NCBI RefSeq assembly: GCF_001632285.1
Contig: NZ_LWAH01000011.1
Location: 78,042 to 137,245 of the forward strand
Direction of reading: 5' to 3'
Length of the DNA stretch: 59,204 nt
Origin: Moraxella catarrhalis
Lineage (GTDB): Bacteria > Pseudomonadota > Gammaproteobacteria > Pseudomonadales > Moraxellaceae
The notes beneath the pieces were generated by a model. That model saw only the letters and a list, made by a program, of their open reading frames with translations, ran no database searches and had not been told where the DNA came from. Made by a program: the position numbers and the translations under genes. This document shows positions 16,797-26,022 of this stretch, in pieces (position 1 is the stretch's first letter; each line of letters starts with the position of its first letter).

Positions 16797-17768
16797 ATGA
16801 GTCATATGAAATTTTCTTTTGAACGCTATGCTCTAGCACCTGAAGCTGTCAAGACACAAATCACAGATCTATTAAATACTCTACATCTAAAACGCATTGG
16901 TGATGATGTTTTTGAAGGTCCAAGTTTTGACTATGTTGGGCCTAGAGTGTTTGGTGGGCAAGTACTTGCCCAAGCGCTGCTTGCTGGTGCTAACACATTA
17001 ACGATTGATAAACCTTGTCATAGCCTACATGGTTATTTTTTACGAGGTGGCGATATTCGTCTACCAGTCATCTATCAAGTACGCCGCTTGCGTGATGGAC
17101 GCAGTTTATCAGCTCGAGAAGTCATTGCGGTGCAATATGTGCCAACCACCGACAAAAACGGTAATCATACGACCAATGAACAGGTCATTTTTTCGATGAT
17201 TGCCTCATTTTCACCCATGGAAGGCGGGCTTGATTACCAAGAAACCATGCCTGATTATCCACCCCCTGAAAGCCTAAAAACCGAGCAAGAACTCAAAGCG
17301 GATTATTTACATAAAATTCCCGAACCACTCAAAGCAAGATTTATGCGTCAGCGTCATGTCGAAATCCGCCCCGTCACACCACGAGACCCTGTGACACCCA
17401 AGCCTGAGCGTCCACACCAAGCCAATTGGGTGCGTATCGCTGATATTGGGGAGCAGCCAGTTGCCATTCATCAAGCACTACTTGCGTTTGTGTCTGATTA
17501 TTATTTGGTCAGCACAGGTTTAATGAGTCATGGGCTAAGCCTGATGACACAAGGTCTACAAATGGCTAGTATTGACCATTCCATACATTTCCATCGCCCT
17601 TTTGATATGACCGAATATCTACTCTACGACATGTGGAGCGATACCACAAGCCACGCCAAGGGTCTAAACCATGGTCAATTTTGGCAAGATGGCAAACTTA
17701 TCGCTTCAACGCAGCAAGAAGGGTTGATGCGATTGCATGATGACCCAAGTATCTTTACCAGCAGCTAA
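16797..17768 (+). CDS. tesB: Acyl-CoA thioesterase II
   Basis: TesB hydrolyses medium and long acyl-CoA to free fatty acid and CoA. The 323-residue protein has the double-hotdog signatures: VFGGQVLAQAL and SLHGYFLRGGD in the first half, then SLMTQGLQMASIDHSIHFHRPF and DGKLIASTQQEGLMR at the C-terminus. The family catalytic Asp/Thr/Gln triad maps to the second half (IDHSIHFH, STQQEG). It is slightly longer than the E. coli enzyme, partly from an insert around residues 118-128. No Shine-Dalgarno sequence precedes the ATG at 16797 or the alternative at 16806. It is divergent from plsB, a natural lipid-metabolism pairing. Confidence 0.96.
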   Translation: MSHMKFSFERYALAPEAVKTQITDLLNTLHLKRIGDDVFEGPSFDYVGPRVFGGQVLAQALLAGANTLTIDKPCHSLHGYFLRGGDIRLPVIYQVRRLRDGRSLSAREVIAVQYVPTTDKNGNHTTNEQVIFSMIASFSPMEGGLDYQETMPDYPPPESLKTEQELKADYLHKIPEPLKARFMRQRHVEIRPVTPRDPVTPKPERPHQANWVRIADIGEQPVAIHQALLAFVSDYYLVSTGLMSHGLSLMTQGLQMASIDHSIHFHRPFDMTEYLLYDMWSDTTSHAKGLNHGQFWQDGKLIASTQQEGLMRLHDDPSIFTSS

Positions 17769-17965
17769 TTTGCCTGAAGCATTGCTTGACAGTGTGTGCC
17801 AAAATGATTGTGCTTAAATTGGTACAAACTTCTTGCACAATGGTGTATTTTTGTACAAGCACTTGACGAAAATTAACTGTCAAATTACTATAAGATGCTT
17901 TTTGAGCGTCATCTGCTCCACTGTCTTTAGTGTTTCTTGTGTAAATAGTTTGGGATGTAGACCAG

Positions 17966-19126
17966 ATGCATAAAATGTATCCTACTAGTATTTTATTGTG
18001 TGCCGTGGTTTTGTCAGGCTGTGATGCAGTCAAGCAGACCATCACAGACAAACCTACGCTCAGCGATGCCCAAATCACCAAATTAATCCCCAAGCGTGTC
18101 AATAACGCCAAGCTATGGGCAACTGATATTGGCGATATTTTTGATGAATTATCACTACCGAAAACCGCACAAAATATCTGTACCGCTATCGCTGTCATTG
18201 ACCAAGAATCAAATTTTCATGCCGATCCCAGCGTCCCAAACTTAGGCAATGCTGCCCTAAAAGCCATTGATGACAAGCTAGAAGATAAACTTGGTAAAAA
18301 TATGGCAGGCGTATTTCGCAACATGCTTGAGACACGCCCAACGCCAAAAAACAACTTCATCAAACAAATCAAAGCTGTAAAAACCGAAAAACAGCTTGAT
18401 GAGCTATACCGAGAGATTTTTGATTATTTTACCAGAACCTATAAAATAGCCCCTTTAACCAACATCACAAAACTCTCAGGACAAGGCATTGATGAACGCA
18501 TCAACCCTGTCACAACACTTGGTTCTATGCAGGTACATATCGACTACGCACGAGCACATCGCCGTGCCAGCATGAGCGATCGGGATTTGCGTGCCGATTT
18601 ATACACACGCTATGGCGGGCTTTATTATGGCATACATCGATTAATGGTATATCAGGCAAACTATGACAAGCCTTTATACCGTTTTGCTGATTATAATTCG
18701 GGTATGTATTCAAGCCGAAATGCTGCCTTTCAGCAGCGGATCGCTACTTTAAGTGGTGAAAGCTTAGCCATTGATGGAGATTTATTGCTTTATAAAGATG
18801 ACAGCCCCATAAGCAAAATATCCTCTACCGAAACTGCCGCCATCGCTTTACTTGCTACCGCATCAAAACCCATCAACGCACAACAAATCCGATCTGATTT
18901 TAAAAAAGAAAAAACTCGTGATTTTGAAAAAACCATCACTTATCGTGCGGTGAATGATATGTTTGCCAGTAAATTTGGGCGAGAGCCTACTTATGCCATT
19001 ATGCCAAAAGTTGTCATTTCAGGGCCCAAGCTTAGCCGAGACTTTGATACCAATTGGTTTGCCACCCGTGTCAATGAACGCTATCAAACCTGCATCACTA
19101 CCGCCAAGCGTCACCGATTAAGCTAA
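17966..19126 (+). CDS. DUF1615 lipoprotein (YaiW-like)
   Basis: The protein starts with a lipoprotein signal ending in the lipobox LSGC (Cys about residue 19), so it should be anchored in a membrane, probably the outer one. The remainder shows the DUF1615 pattern: ICTAIAVIDQESNFHADPSVPNLG, which resembles a lysozyme-like Glu-Ser motif, then TLGSMQVHIDYA and YGGLYYGIHRLMVY with FADYNSGMYSSRNAAFQ. E. coli YaiW belongs to this family. The IDQES...GSMQV arrangement recalls lytic transglycosylase folds, so a peptidoglycan-active role is possible but unproven. It follows tesB by 197 bases and is convergent with lptG. Confidence 0.8.
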   Translation: MHKMYPTSILLCAVVLSGCDAVKQTITDKPTLSDAQITKLIPKRVNNAKLWATDIGDIFDELSLPKTAQNICTAIAVIDQESNFHADPSVPNLGNAALKAIDDKLEDKLGKNMAGVFRNMLETRPTPKNNFIKQIKAVKTEKQLDELYREIFDYFTRTYKIAPLTNITKLSGQGIDERINPVTTLGSMQVHIDYARAHRRASMSDRDLRADLYTRYGGLYYGIHRLMVYQANYDKPLYRFADYNSGMYSSRNAAFQQRIATLSGESLAIDGDLLLYKDDSPISKISSTETAAIALLATASKPINAQQIRSDFKKEKTRDFEKTITYRAVNDMFASKFGREPTYAIMPKVVISGPKLSRDFDTNWFATRVNERYQTCITTAKRHRLS

Positions 19127-19144
19127 ACTTAGGTTACACCCAGT

Positions 19145-20254
19145 TTAGCTTGATTTGCGATTTAGTAAATACATACCCGCCATCGCTGATAGCACGATCG
19201 GCACCAGTGCCATTAACAGTGGCGAAAGACCCGTTGCCAAAGCCACAAAGCCCGTCAAATCAGTCAAATAACTAAATAAAAGACCCGTTAAAAGTGCCAA
19301 GACCACTCGCAGTCCCAAGCCTTGGGAACGCAGTGAACCAAAGACAAATGATGATGCCACCAATACTAACGAAAGCACCGCAAAGGGCGAAAGTAGCTTT
19401 TGCCAAAATGCCAATTCATGACGCAGTGAGCGTGTGCCTTGATGTGCCATGAGCTGCCTGTGGGCGTACAAACTGCTAAGTGATAAATCTTCAGGCTCTT
19501 TGGTCAATAAATACACATCGGTCGGTGCAATCGGTAAGGTCAGTATTTTGCCTTCGCTGTGTGCTTGTTGCACTTGTGATGTACCGATGCCAATCTCATC
19601 AATGCCTGATAACTGCCAAGTATAGCGGGCTTTTTGTGCATTCATCACATCATCAGACTGTGGCAAATATACGCCTGATTTTGCTTTGAGTGCAGCGATT
19701 AGCTGACCATCTTTGAGCTGATATCGTTTGACCTCTCCAAGCCCACCTTCGTTGTCGGCATAGCTGATATAAACCACATCTTGATTATCGCCATCATGAT
19801 TGACTGACCAATAGCCATCAATCGTGATAAGCTTATCATAAATGGTATCTGCTCTGATGGCAGCGGCATGCTGATTGGCGGTAGGCAGGACAAATTGATT
19901 GACACCCAGCGATATGGCAACAAAAATGACCGCAGGCAACATCGCCCAGCTGACGATACGATATATGCTCATGCCAGCAGCTCGCATCACGATAAGCTCA
20001 CTGTGATTGGCAAGCAAGCCCAAACCAATGACTGCCCCCAAAAGTGTGCCAGTTGGGATAAATTGCACCAAAAAATAAGGCGAGCGATACAAAATAAATA
20101 GCAGTGCATCGGTCAGCGTATATGTTTCACTGATATTATCAAGCTCGGCCAAATAAGCAAATACCATCTGTACAAGCCATAAACCCACCACAGCACCTGC
20201 CATGGCAAGCAGTGCTGAGCGGATGACATATTTTGGTAAAATCCATGATTTCAT
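19145..20254 (-). CDS. lptG: LPS export ABC transporter permease LptG
   Basis: LptG is one of two inner-membrane permeases that, with the LptB ATPase, extract lipopolysaccharide and push it along the Lpt bridge. The 369-residue protein has the expected layout: three N-terminal helices (about 10-30, 60-80, 100-120), a large periplasmic beta domain (about 135-265), then three C-terminal helices. The conserved ELIVMRAAGMS coupling helix that contacts LptB lies near residues 85-95. It begins inside the lptF stop (ATGA overlap) with GGAG upstream, so the two are translated together. Confidence 0.93.
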   Translation of the reverse strand: MKSWILPKYVIRSALLAMAGAVVGLWLVQMVFAYLAELDNISETYTLTDALLFILYRSPYFLVQFIPTGTLLGAVIGLGLLANHSELIVMRAAGMSIYRIVSWAMLPAVIFVAISLGVNQFVLPTANQHAAAIRADTIYDKLITIDGYWSVNHDGDNQDVVYISYADNEGGLGEVKRYQLKDGQLIAALKAKSGVYLPQSDDVMNAQKARYTWQLSGIDEIGIGTSQVQQAHSEGKILTLPIAPTDVYLLTKEPEDLSLSSLYAHRQLMAHQGTRSLRHELAFWQKLLSPFAVLSLVLVASSFVFGSLRSQGLGLRVVLALLTGLLFSYLTDLTGFVALATGLSPLLMALVPIVLSAMAGMYLLNRKSS

Positions 20255-21414
20255 GCCACATCTCCACCTTGACGCCTAAGACGAAGCCGCATCATCACTT
20301 GCTGATGGTAATTCAGATACATCGCCACGACCATCATCATCAATAAAGCAGCCAGATAAATCACGGGTGAAAGCTTGCCTTTGGCGATGGTATCTTTTAA
20401 AGAAATTACCACAAGCACGCCCGCAACATAAATCAAAATCGCTGGCACCAGTTTATACCATCTGCCTTGGCGTGGTCGCACATAAGACAAAGGTGTCGCC
20501 AATAAGATTGCCAATAAAATCAGCCAAGGCATGCTCAGACGATAGCCAAGCTCGGCGTATGCTTCTTGAGGATTATCACGCTTGGAGTGACCTTGAATGA
20601 TTGACAAAAGTTCAGTGGTACTCACGCCTTCAATGCGTATGTGGCTGGTGCCTTCAGGAGGCTTGACAGATAAAGTCATGCGATAGCGTTCAAAGCCAAT
20701 TTGACTGTATTGGCGACTTGTTGGATCTACTTCATAGCGTCGACCTTGTTGCAAGTCTAGCTGAATTTGCCCATTGCCAGTTTCAACATGTGTGGCAGAT
20801 TTGGCAAAAATGATAGAATCTCTTTGATGGGATTGTCTTGATTGGATATCACTTGGTTCGGCAGTATGCATCTGAATGATGATGACATCTTTTAAGAACT
20901 CACGATTGGCACCCATCTCACCCACATACAGGTGATAATCGCCGCTGCTGATGAATTCTTGGGGGCGAATCAAATCAAAAACCTGAGCCACTGACTGCTC
21001 TTGCCAAATATTGGTAGCACGCTCCATACCCCAAGGCTTAGCCACCATAGACACCCAACCTTCAATACACATCAGCACAACCACCAACGGCATAAGCAGT
21101 CGTGCCACACGCCCTCGGCTGATACCACTGGCATTCATTACCGTCATCTCATGATCTGTATACAACCGCCCAAATACCAACATTAAACCAATAAAAAAAG
21201 ACAACGGTAAAATCAGCTCAAGAAAATAGGGAAAATTATAACCAATCAGACGAAACAAAACGCCAACATTAAGCCCACCTTCTGCCGCCATCCCAAAATA
21301 GCGAATCAGACGACCGCCCAGCAATATCACTACCAAAAATCCCAAAACTAAGGCAGTGGTTGAAGCGACTTGTGTGGTCATATAACGGCGTAAAATATGG
21401 CAGCGTAAAATCAA
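20251..21414 (-). CDS. lptF: LPS export ABC transporter permease LptF
   Basis: LptF pairs with LptG. The coupling helix reads DHEMTVMNASGISRGRVARL, with SWLILLAILLATPLSY-type helices at the C-terminus and a periplasmic beta-jellyroll domain between. An upstream ATG at 21564 would add 50 residues of non-family sequence. The family normally begins a few residues before the first helix, so the TTG at 21414 is preferred, giving 387 residues starting MILRCHILRRYMTTQ. GGAG lies 10 bases upstream of it. ATG at 21381 is another, shorter option. It is the first gene of lptF-lptG, divergent from pepA as in many gammaproteobacteria. Confidence 0.9.
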   Translation of the reverse strand: MILRCHILRRYMTTQVASTTALVLGFLVVILLGGRLIRYFGMAAEGGLNVGVLFRLIGYNFPYFLELILPLSFFIGLMLVFGRLYTDHEMTVMNASGISRGRVARLLMPLVVVLMCIEGWVSMVAKPWGMERATNIWQEQSVAQVFDLIRPQEFISSGDYHLYVGEMGANREFLKDVIIIQMHTAEPSDIQSRQSHQRDSIIFAKSATHVETGNGQIQLDLQQGRRYEVDPTSRQYSQIGFERYRMTLSVKPPEGTSHIRIEGVSTTELLSIIQGHSKRDNPQEAYAELGYRLSMPWLILLAILLATPLSYVRPRQGRWYKLVPAILIYVAGVLVVISLKDTIAKGKLSPVIYLAALLMMMVVAMYLNYHQQVMMRLRLRRQGGDVA

Positions 21415-21771
21415 AAAGCACAAGCTCCAAAAAGTGGCCAACAAATTTCTTATGATAACAAAAAACCACAACGGTTTTAAGTGATTTGCTAAGTTTATTT
21501 TGTTGCCAATGTTTTCAGCCCAAATACGCCCTATCATGTGCCATTGATAAACGCTTAAAATCACTTGGTCTTATCATTGATACCAACCAAGAAACATGGA
21601 TCAAAACACCCCGTATCAACCTATAAATTTAAGCCCATAAATTTTGCATCTTGGATGAAATTTGATTTTGTCATGACGCCATTTATGCTACACTAAGCTT
21701 GGAAACTGGCGTTGGTGCATCATCACCCCAAAACACCAGCTTCGGTCATTCACATATAATAAGGAAAAGAT

Positions 21772-23283
21772 ATGCCAGCACATACATTTCAAATCAGCGT
21801 CAAAAATACGCTGACCTTAAAAAAAGCCACCAAAAACAAACCCTTACCCATTGTTGTGGTCTTTGTTAACGATGAAGGTCAAATTTTGGGTAATTTGGGT
21901 GATGCCCAATATATATCACGCGCCACAGCACTTATCCAGCAAAGCCACTTTAAAGGCACGCTTGGTAAAAGCGTTACCGACTATGCTTTAGATGACCAAG
22001 CATCTCCAGCCATCAGTATTGTTGGCGTGGGTAAACTTGATAAGCTTGCTGATAATATCGCTAAAGTTGCCGTGGCAACTTATGATGTGATTAAAAATTC
22101 TCAAAGTGCGGCAATTTTGTGGGGTGATACCATTTGCCAAATTCACTTTACACAATTTGTCACCGCCTTAATTGGTGCAAGCTATCGTTTTGAGCATCAC
22201 AAAACCAAACCAAAAGATGCCGATACTTTGCGTGAAATTGTTATCATCAGTAATAAAGACACTCAAACCGACTATGATAAAGCACTTGTATTTGCTCAAG
22301 CAACTGCTGCTGGTATTACCACCGCACGAGATGTCGCCAATGAAGCTCCCAATGTGCTTAACCCCAGCGAGCTTGCAAAAAAAGCCAAACAACTTGCCAA
22401 GGATTATGCCGATACCGTTTCGGTTACCGTGCTGAATGAAAAAGACATGAAAAAACTTGGCATGGGGTGCTTTCTTGCTGTCTCACAAGGCTCAGATGCA
22501 GAAGGCAAACTTGCCGTTATCGAGTATTATGGCAAATCCAAAAAATCCGATAAAAAAGCTAAGCTAGATAAGCCATTTGCTTTGGTTGGTAAAGGTCTAA
22601 CCTTTGATTCAGGTGGCATCTCACTAAAACCTGCCGCTGGCATGGAAGAGATGAAATTTGATATGGGTGGTGCTGCCTCTATCTTGGGTACTGTGCGAGC
22701 AGTCGCCGAAGCTGGACTTGAAATTGATTTGGTCGCTGTACTTGCTTGTGCTGAAAATATGCCTTCATCTCGTTCAGCTCGCCCAGGTGATGTTGTTACC
22801 GCTATGAATGGTACTACTGTTGAAATTTTAAACACCGATGCCGAAGGTCGCTTGGTGCTGTGTGATGCACTTTGCTATGTCCAAGAGCATTACGATGCAC
22901 GCATTATCATCGATACAGCTACCTTAACTGGTGCTTGCGTGATTGCACTGGGCAGCGTTCGTTCAGGCATGTACAGTAATGATGAAGATGCACTCTTTGC
23001 CCTGCAAGCAGCCAGTGAGTATACGGGTGATTTGGTTTGGCATATGCCTTTAGATGATGCCTATGATGAGCAGATTAATTCAAAAATTGCTGATGTCCAA
23101 AATATTGGTGGGCGTGAAGCAGGTTCAGTTACCGCAGCATGTTTCTTGCAAAGGTTCATCAAAGAAGGTCAAGCTTGGGTACATCTTGATATCGCAGGTC
23201 CTGCTTGGAAGAGTGGTAGCACCAATACCGCCTCAGGTCGTCCTGTGGCGTTGCTAACCCAGTATCTACGCAGCCAAGCCTAA
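21772..23283 (+). CDS. pepA: Leucyl aminopeptidase (M17)
   Basis: PepA is a cytoplasmic hexameric zinc/manganese aminopeptidase. The 503-residue protein shows the M17 signature NTDAEGRLVL, and the metal ligands in LVGKGLTFDSGGISLKP (Lys and Asp) and KFDMGGAASILG (Asp). The N-terminal third is the usual variable domain. A candidate promoter (TTGTCA at 21668, TACACT at 21689, 15-base spacing) lies upstream with AAGGA before the ATG. In E. coli PepA also binds DNA as an Xer recombination accessory; whether this one does is unknown. Divergent from lptF, convergent with tyrB. Confidence 0.96.
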   Translation: MPAHTFQISVKNTLTLKKATKNKPLPIVVVFVNDEGQILGNLGDAQYISRATALIQQSHFKGTLGKSVTDYALDDQASPAISIVGVGKLDKLADNIAKVAVATYDVIKNSQSAAILWGDTICQIHFTQFVTALIGASYRFEHHKTKPKDADTLREIVIISNKDTQTDYDKALVFAQATAAGITTARDVANEAPNVLNPSELAKKAKQLAKDYADTVSVTVLNEKDMKKLGMGCFLAVSQGSDAEGKLAVIEYYGKSKKSDKKAKLDKPFALVGKGLTFDSGGISLKPAAGMEEMKFDMGGAASILGTVRAVAEAGLEIDLVAVLACAENMPSSRSARPGDVVTAMNGTTVEILNTDAEGRLVLCDALCYVQEHYDARIIIDTATLTGACVIALGSVRSGMYSNDEDALFALQAASEYTGDLVWHMPLDDAYDEQINSKIADVQNIGGREAGSVTAACFLQRFIKEGQAWVHLDIAGPAWKSGSTNTASGRPVALLTQYLRSQA

Positions 23284-23310
23284 CTATTAATCAGGTAAGC
23301 TTAAGCCAAA

Positions 23311-23346
23311 CAACACGCCCAAATCGTCGAAGATTTGGGCGTGTTG
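23311..23346. terminator. Strong hairpin after pepA
   Basis: CAACACGCCCAAATC (23311-23325) and GATTTGGGCGTGTTG (23332-23346) are perfect 15-base inverted arms with a 6-base loop. It lies 28 bases after the pepA stop. The following bases are T-containing but not a clean T run, so it may also protect the mRNA end. Confidence 0.7.
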
Positions 23347-23530
23347 TGATATTTATGGTTATTTTTATGGGGTAATTTAAATGACCTTTTAGGTTTTAGG
23401 TTTCACATGAAACATCACGAAATTTGTCGCAATCATTAAAACCTGTTGTGCTAAATTGGGGATTGCTCTGATATTGTGTGATTTTTTAGCCTAAGACTAG
23501 CCCATCTTGACTATCATTTAACTGTCAAAA

Positions 23531-23558
23531 AGCACCAAATTTTTAAAAATTTGGTGCT
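23531..23558 (-). terminator. Perfect palindromic terminator after tyrB
   Basis: A perfect 28-base palindrome (arms AGCACCAAATTTTT) lies 25 bases beyond the tyrB stop. On the minus strand it is followed by TTTT, giving a proper terminator. It could work in both directions between the convergent pepA and tyrB genes. Confidence 0.75.
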
Positions 23559-23582
23559 TGGTTTTATGACAGGTGACTTAGC

Positions 23583-24779
23583 TTACTTAAGCACTTCAGC
23601 CATAGCACTGGCAACATATTCTACATTAGAATTATTCAGACCTGCCACACACATACGCCCATTTTCAACCATATATACCGCAAATTCTTCACGCAAACGA
23701 ATCACTTGCTCTTTGGTTAGTCCTGTAAAGCTAAACATACCACGCTGTTTGGTAAAATAGCTAAAATCACGCTCAGGCAGTTTAGTGCTTAATGCTTCTT
23801 GGAGTTTTTGACGCATATCACGAATGCGGTCACGCATTTCATATGCCTCACCAATCCATAACGCAAATAATGCTTCATCATTCATGACCGCATCAACAAC
23901 ATAGTTGCCGTGTGCAGCTGGACTTGAATAAATGCGACGGACGGTAAATTTTAATTGACCAAGTACCACATCTGCTTCTTCTTTGGTTGGTGCAACGACA
24001 GATAAACCGCCCACACGCTCACCATAAAGTGACAAGTTTTTTGAAAATGAATTAGAGACAAATACCGTCAATCCCAGCCCCACCGCACGACGAATGGCAT
24101 ACGCATCACCATCCATATCATCGCCAAAACCTTGATAGGCAATATCCATAAATGGAATAAGTTTTTTATCTTTGACGATTTGTAATAGCACATTCCACTG
24201 TTCACGGGTCAAATCCACACCAGTTGGGTTATGGCAACATGGGTGTAGTAGCACTACATCATTTTCATTTAAAGTCTTGAAAAATTCGCACAGCTCATCA
24301 AATTTTACGCCAATAGTTTTTGGATCATAATAAGGATACTTTGCCACCTCAAAACCTGCACCCTCAAAAATACCCACATGATTTGCCCAAGTTGGGTCTG
24401 ACACATAGCATTTGGCATTAGGAAACCACTCATGGATAAAATCAGCACCAACCTTTAACGCACCAGAACCGCCCAAAGTTGCAATAGTGGCAACACGCCC
24501 CTCTAAAACTGCAGGATGATTTTTACCAAATAACAAATCTTGGCATGCCTTACGATAACCTGGCAAACCATCCATTGGCAAATATCCTCGTGGACGAGGT
24601 GGATTGGTGATTTTGGATTCGGCGGTTTTGACGCATTCAAGTACAGGCAATTGACCATCTTCGGTATAGTACACGCCCACACCAAGATTGACTTTAATGT
24701 CAGTGCGTGGGTCTTGGGCATATTTATCCATCAAGCCTAAAATTGGGTCGCCTGCATAAGTGGTTACATGTTCAAACAT
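23583..24779 (-). CDS. tyrB: Aromatic amino acid aminotransferase
   Basis: This PLP enzyme performs the final transamination to tyrosine and phenylalanine and can also make aspartate. The 398-residue protein aligns closely with TyrB from memory: MFEHVTTYAGDPIL at the start, TLGGSGALKVGADF, LLHPCCHNPTGVDLT, and the PLP lysine in NSFSKNLSLYGERVGG (Lys247). It ends RMCVAGLNNSNVEYVA. Separation from AspC is by overall resemblance (AYAGDPIL, PCCHNPTG) and is not absolute. AAGGA precedes the ATG. A LysR gene lies just upstream on the same strand, but no link is shown. Confidence 0.92.
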   Translation of the reverse strand: MFEHVTTYAGDPILGLMDKYAQDPRTDIKVNLGVGVYYTEDGQLPVLECVKTAESKITNPPRPRGYLPMDGLPGYRKACQDLLFGKNHPAVLEGRVATIATLGGSGALKVGADFIHEWFPNAKCYVSDPTWANHVGIFEGAGFEVAKYPYYDPKTIGVKFDELCEFFKTLNENDVVLLHPCCHNPTGVDLTREQWNVLLQIVKDKKLIPFMDIAYQGFGDDMDGDAYAIRRAVGLGLTVFVSNSFSKNLSLYGERVGGLSVVAPTKEEADVVLGQLKFTVRRIYSSPAAHGNYVVDAVMNDEALFALWIGEAYEMRDRIRDMRQKLQEALSTKLPERDFSYFTKQRGMFSFTGLTKEQVIRLREEFAVYMVENGRMCVAGLNNSNVEYVASAMAEVLK

Positions 24780-24899
24780 TGATGCATCCTTTTAATTGTT
24801 AAGTTGATTAAAACTTATTTAGTATAATGCAAATTTCAACCCTTTTGGGCAAAAGTTTGGCATAAAATTTGTCACACAATGTATCATCACAATGGCAGC

Positions 24900-25823
24900 T
24901 TAGATACCTGATACTTTTGAATGACTGACTAAAAATTCATGGGCATTTTGTTCTAAAAACTCCTTAAATGCCAACGCTGCAGGTGATAATGAGCGATTTT
25001 TGTGCGTATATAATAAAAATTTACGCTCTACCACAGGGTCGGCAATAGGACGCATCACCAAGCCATTTTGCTCCACCCATTCAGCAGCGTATAATAGGCA
25101 TAAGGTTACGCCAAGTCCCATTCGGGTCATTCCAAGTGCAGTTGATAAAAAATTTACCTCAAACTCAGAGTTAAAAATACGGCTTGAAATTTGAGCAGGC
25201 AGTTCATTTTGTAGACTTTTAATAAACGGGCCATTAAGCGTAATCAGCCGTTCATTCAATAAATCCGTCCAACGCAAAACATCTTTTTTGGCAAATGGGT
25301 GAGTGGCAGGCAACACCAAATAAAATGGCGAAGAAAATAACACCACCGCCTGCAAATCATCAGAATGCACCCGCTCTGGGGCAACGCCCAAATCTGCTTC
25401 TAGATTTTCAATATGCTCCACCACATCATCAACCGAGCAATCGGTGAGTGTCACTTGAATATTTGGGTGAATATCACAAAACTTTGCCACAAATTTTGGC
25501 ATCGTGCTTGCTGATAATTGTTGCGAAACTGCCAAACGCACATGCCCTTGATGCAGTGATTTTAGGTTATTCACCTTTTCATTTAAAACTGACATCTCAT
25601 TAAGCACACGCCGAGCTTGTGGCAAAAGTCGCATACCAGCATCAGATAAATGCAGTTTGCGAGTTGTGCGGTCAAATAATTTGACACCCAAATTCTGTTC
25701 AAGCTCTTTGATTAATCCAGACAATGCTGATTGTGTGAGACACAATGTCTCGGCTGCTTTGGTAAAACTATTTTGTTCAGCTACCAACAAAAAGGCTTTG
25801 AGCTGTCTTAGAGTTACACTCAC
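24900..25823 (-). CDS. LysR-family transcriptional regulator
   Basis: The 307-residue protein has the LysR helix-turn-helix at the N-terminus (LRQLKAFLLVAEQNSFTKAAETLCLTQSALSG, residues 5-36, then FDRTTRKLHLSDAGMRLLPQ) and a periplasmic-binding-like effector domain from about residue 90. It begins with GTG, preceded by AAGGA at 6 bases. The upstream region is AT-rich and could hold its own operator. The target is unknown: it reads in the same direction as tyrB, 120 bases upstream of it, rather than divergently as in the classic LysR arrangement. Confidence 0.92.
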   Translation of the reverse strand: MSVTLRQLKAFLLVAEQNSFTKAAETLCLTQSALSGLIKELEQNLGVKLFDRTTRKLHLSDAGMRLLPQARRVLNEMSVLNEKVNNLKSLHQGHVRLAVSQQLSASTMPKFVAKFCDIHPNIQVTLTDCSVDDVVEHIENLEADLGVAPERVHSDDLQAVVLFSSPFYLVLPATHPFAKKDVLRWTDLLNERLITLNGPFIKSLQNELPAQISSRIFNSEFEVNFLSTALGMTRMGLGVTLCLLYAAEWVEQNGLVMRPIADPVVERKFLLYTHKNRSLSPAALAFKEFLEQNAHEFLVSHSKVSGI

Positions 25824-25899
25824 CGCAATTCCTTTTAATTATAAATAGTAATAAACATATTAGTAGTTATTATAAATAATAATTTTTAAAATGCAAGAT

Positions 25900-25946
25900 A
25901 AAAAACAACTCATCTTAATGATAAACGATTTAACATTAAGATGAGT
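25900..25946 (-). terminator. Terminator after chaA
   Basis: ACTCATCTTAATG (25908-25920) and CATTAAGATGAGT (25934-25946) are perfect 13-base arms with a 13-base loop. Read on the minus strand the stem is followed by TG and then TTTTTT, a good intrinsic terminator for chaA. Confidence 0.8.
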
Positions 25947-26022
25947 GGCGATATTTTCATGAGACAACCCAAAATATTGCCCATCATTTGACTAGAATTC
26001 AAGGGACGACAATCGCAGTCAT

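Noticed and set aside
17755..18198. 147-codon minus-strand open frame across the tesB-DUF1615 gap.
   Set aside because: It overlaps the well-supported lipoprotein start, lacks a ribosome site and has no recognisable domain. It is antisense noise.
23531..23558. Perfect palindrome considered as a recombination or attachment site.
   Set aside because: Its place between convergent gene ends and its T run fit a terminator, and no integrase or duplicate copy is nearby.
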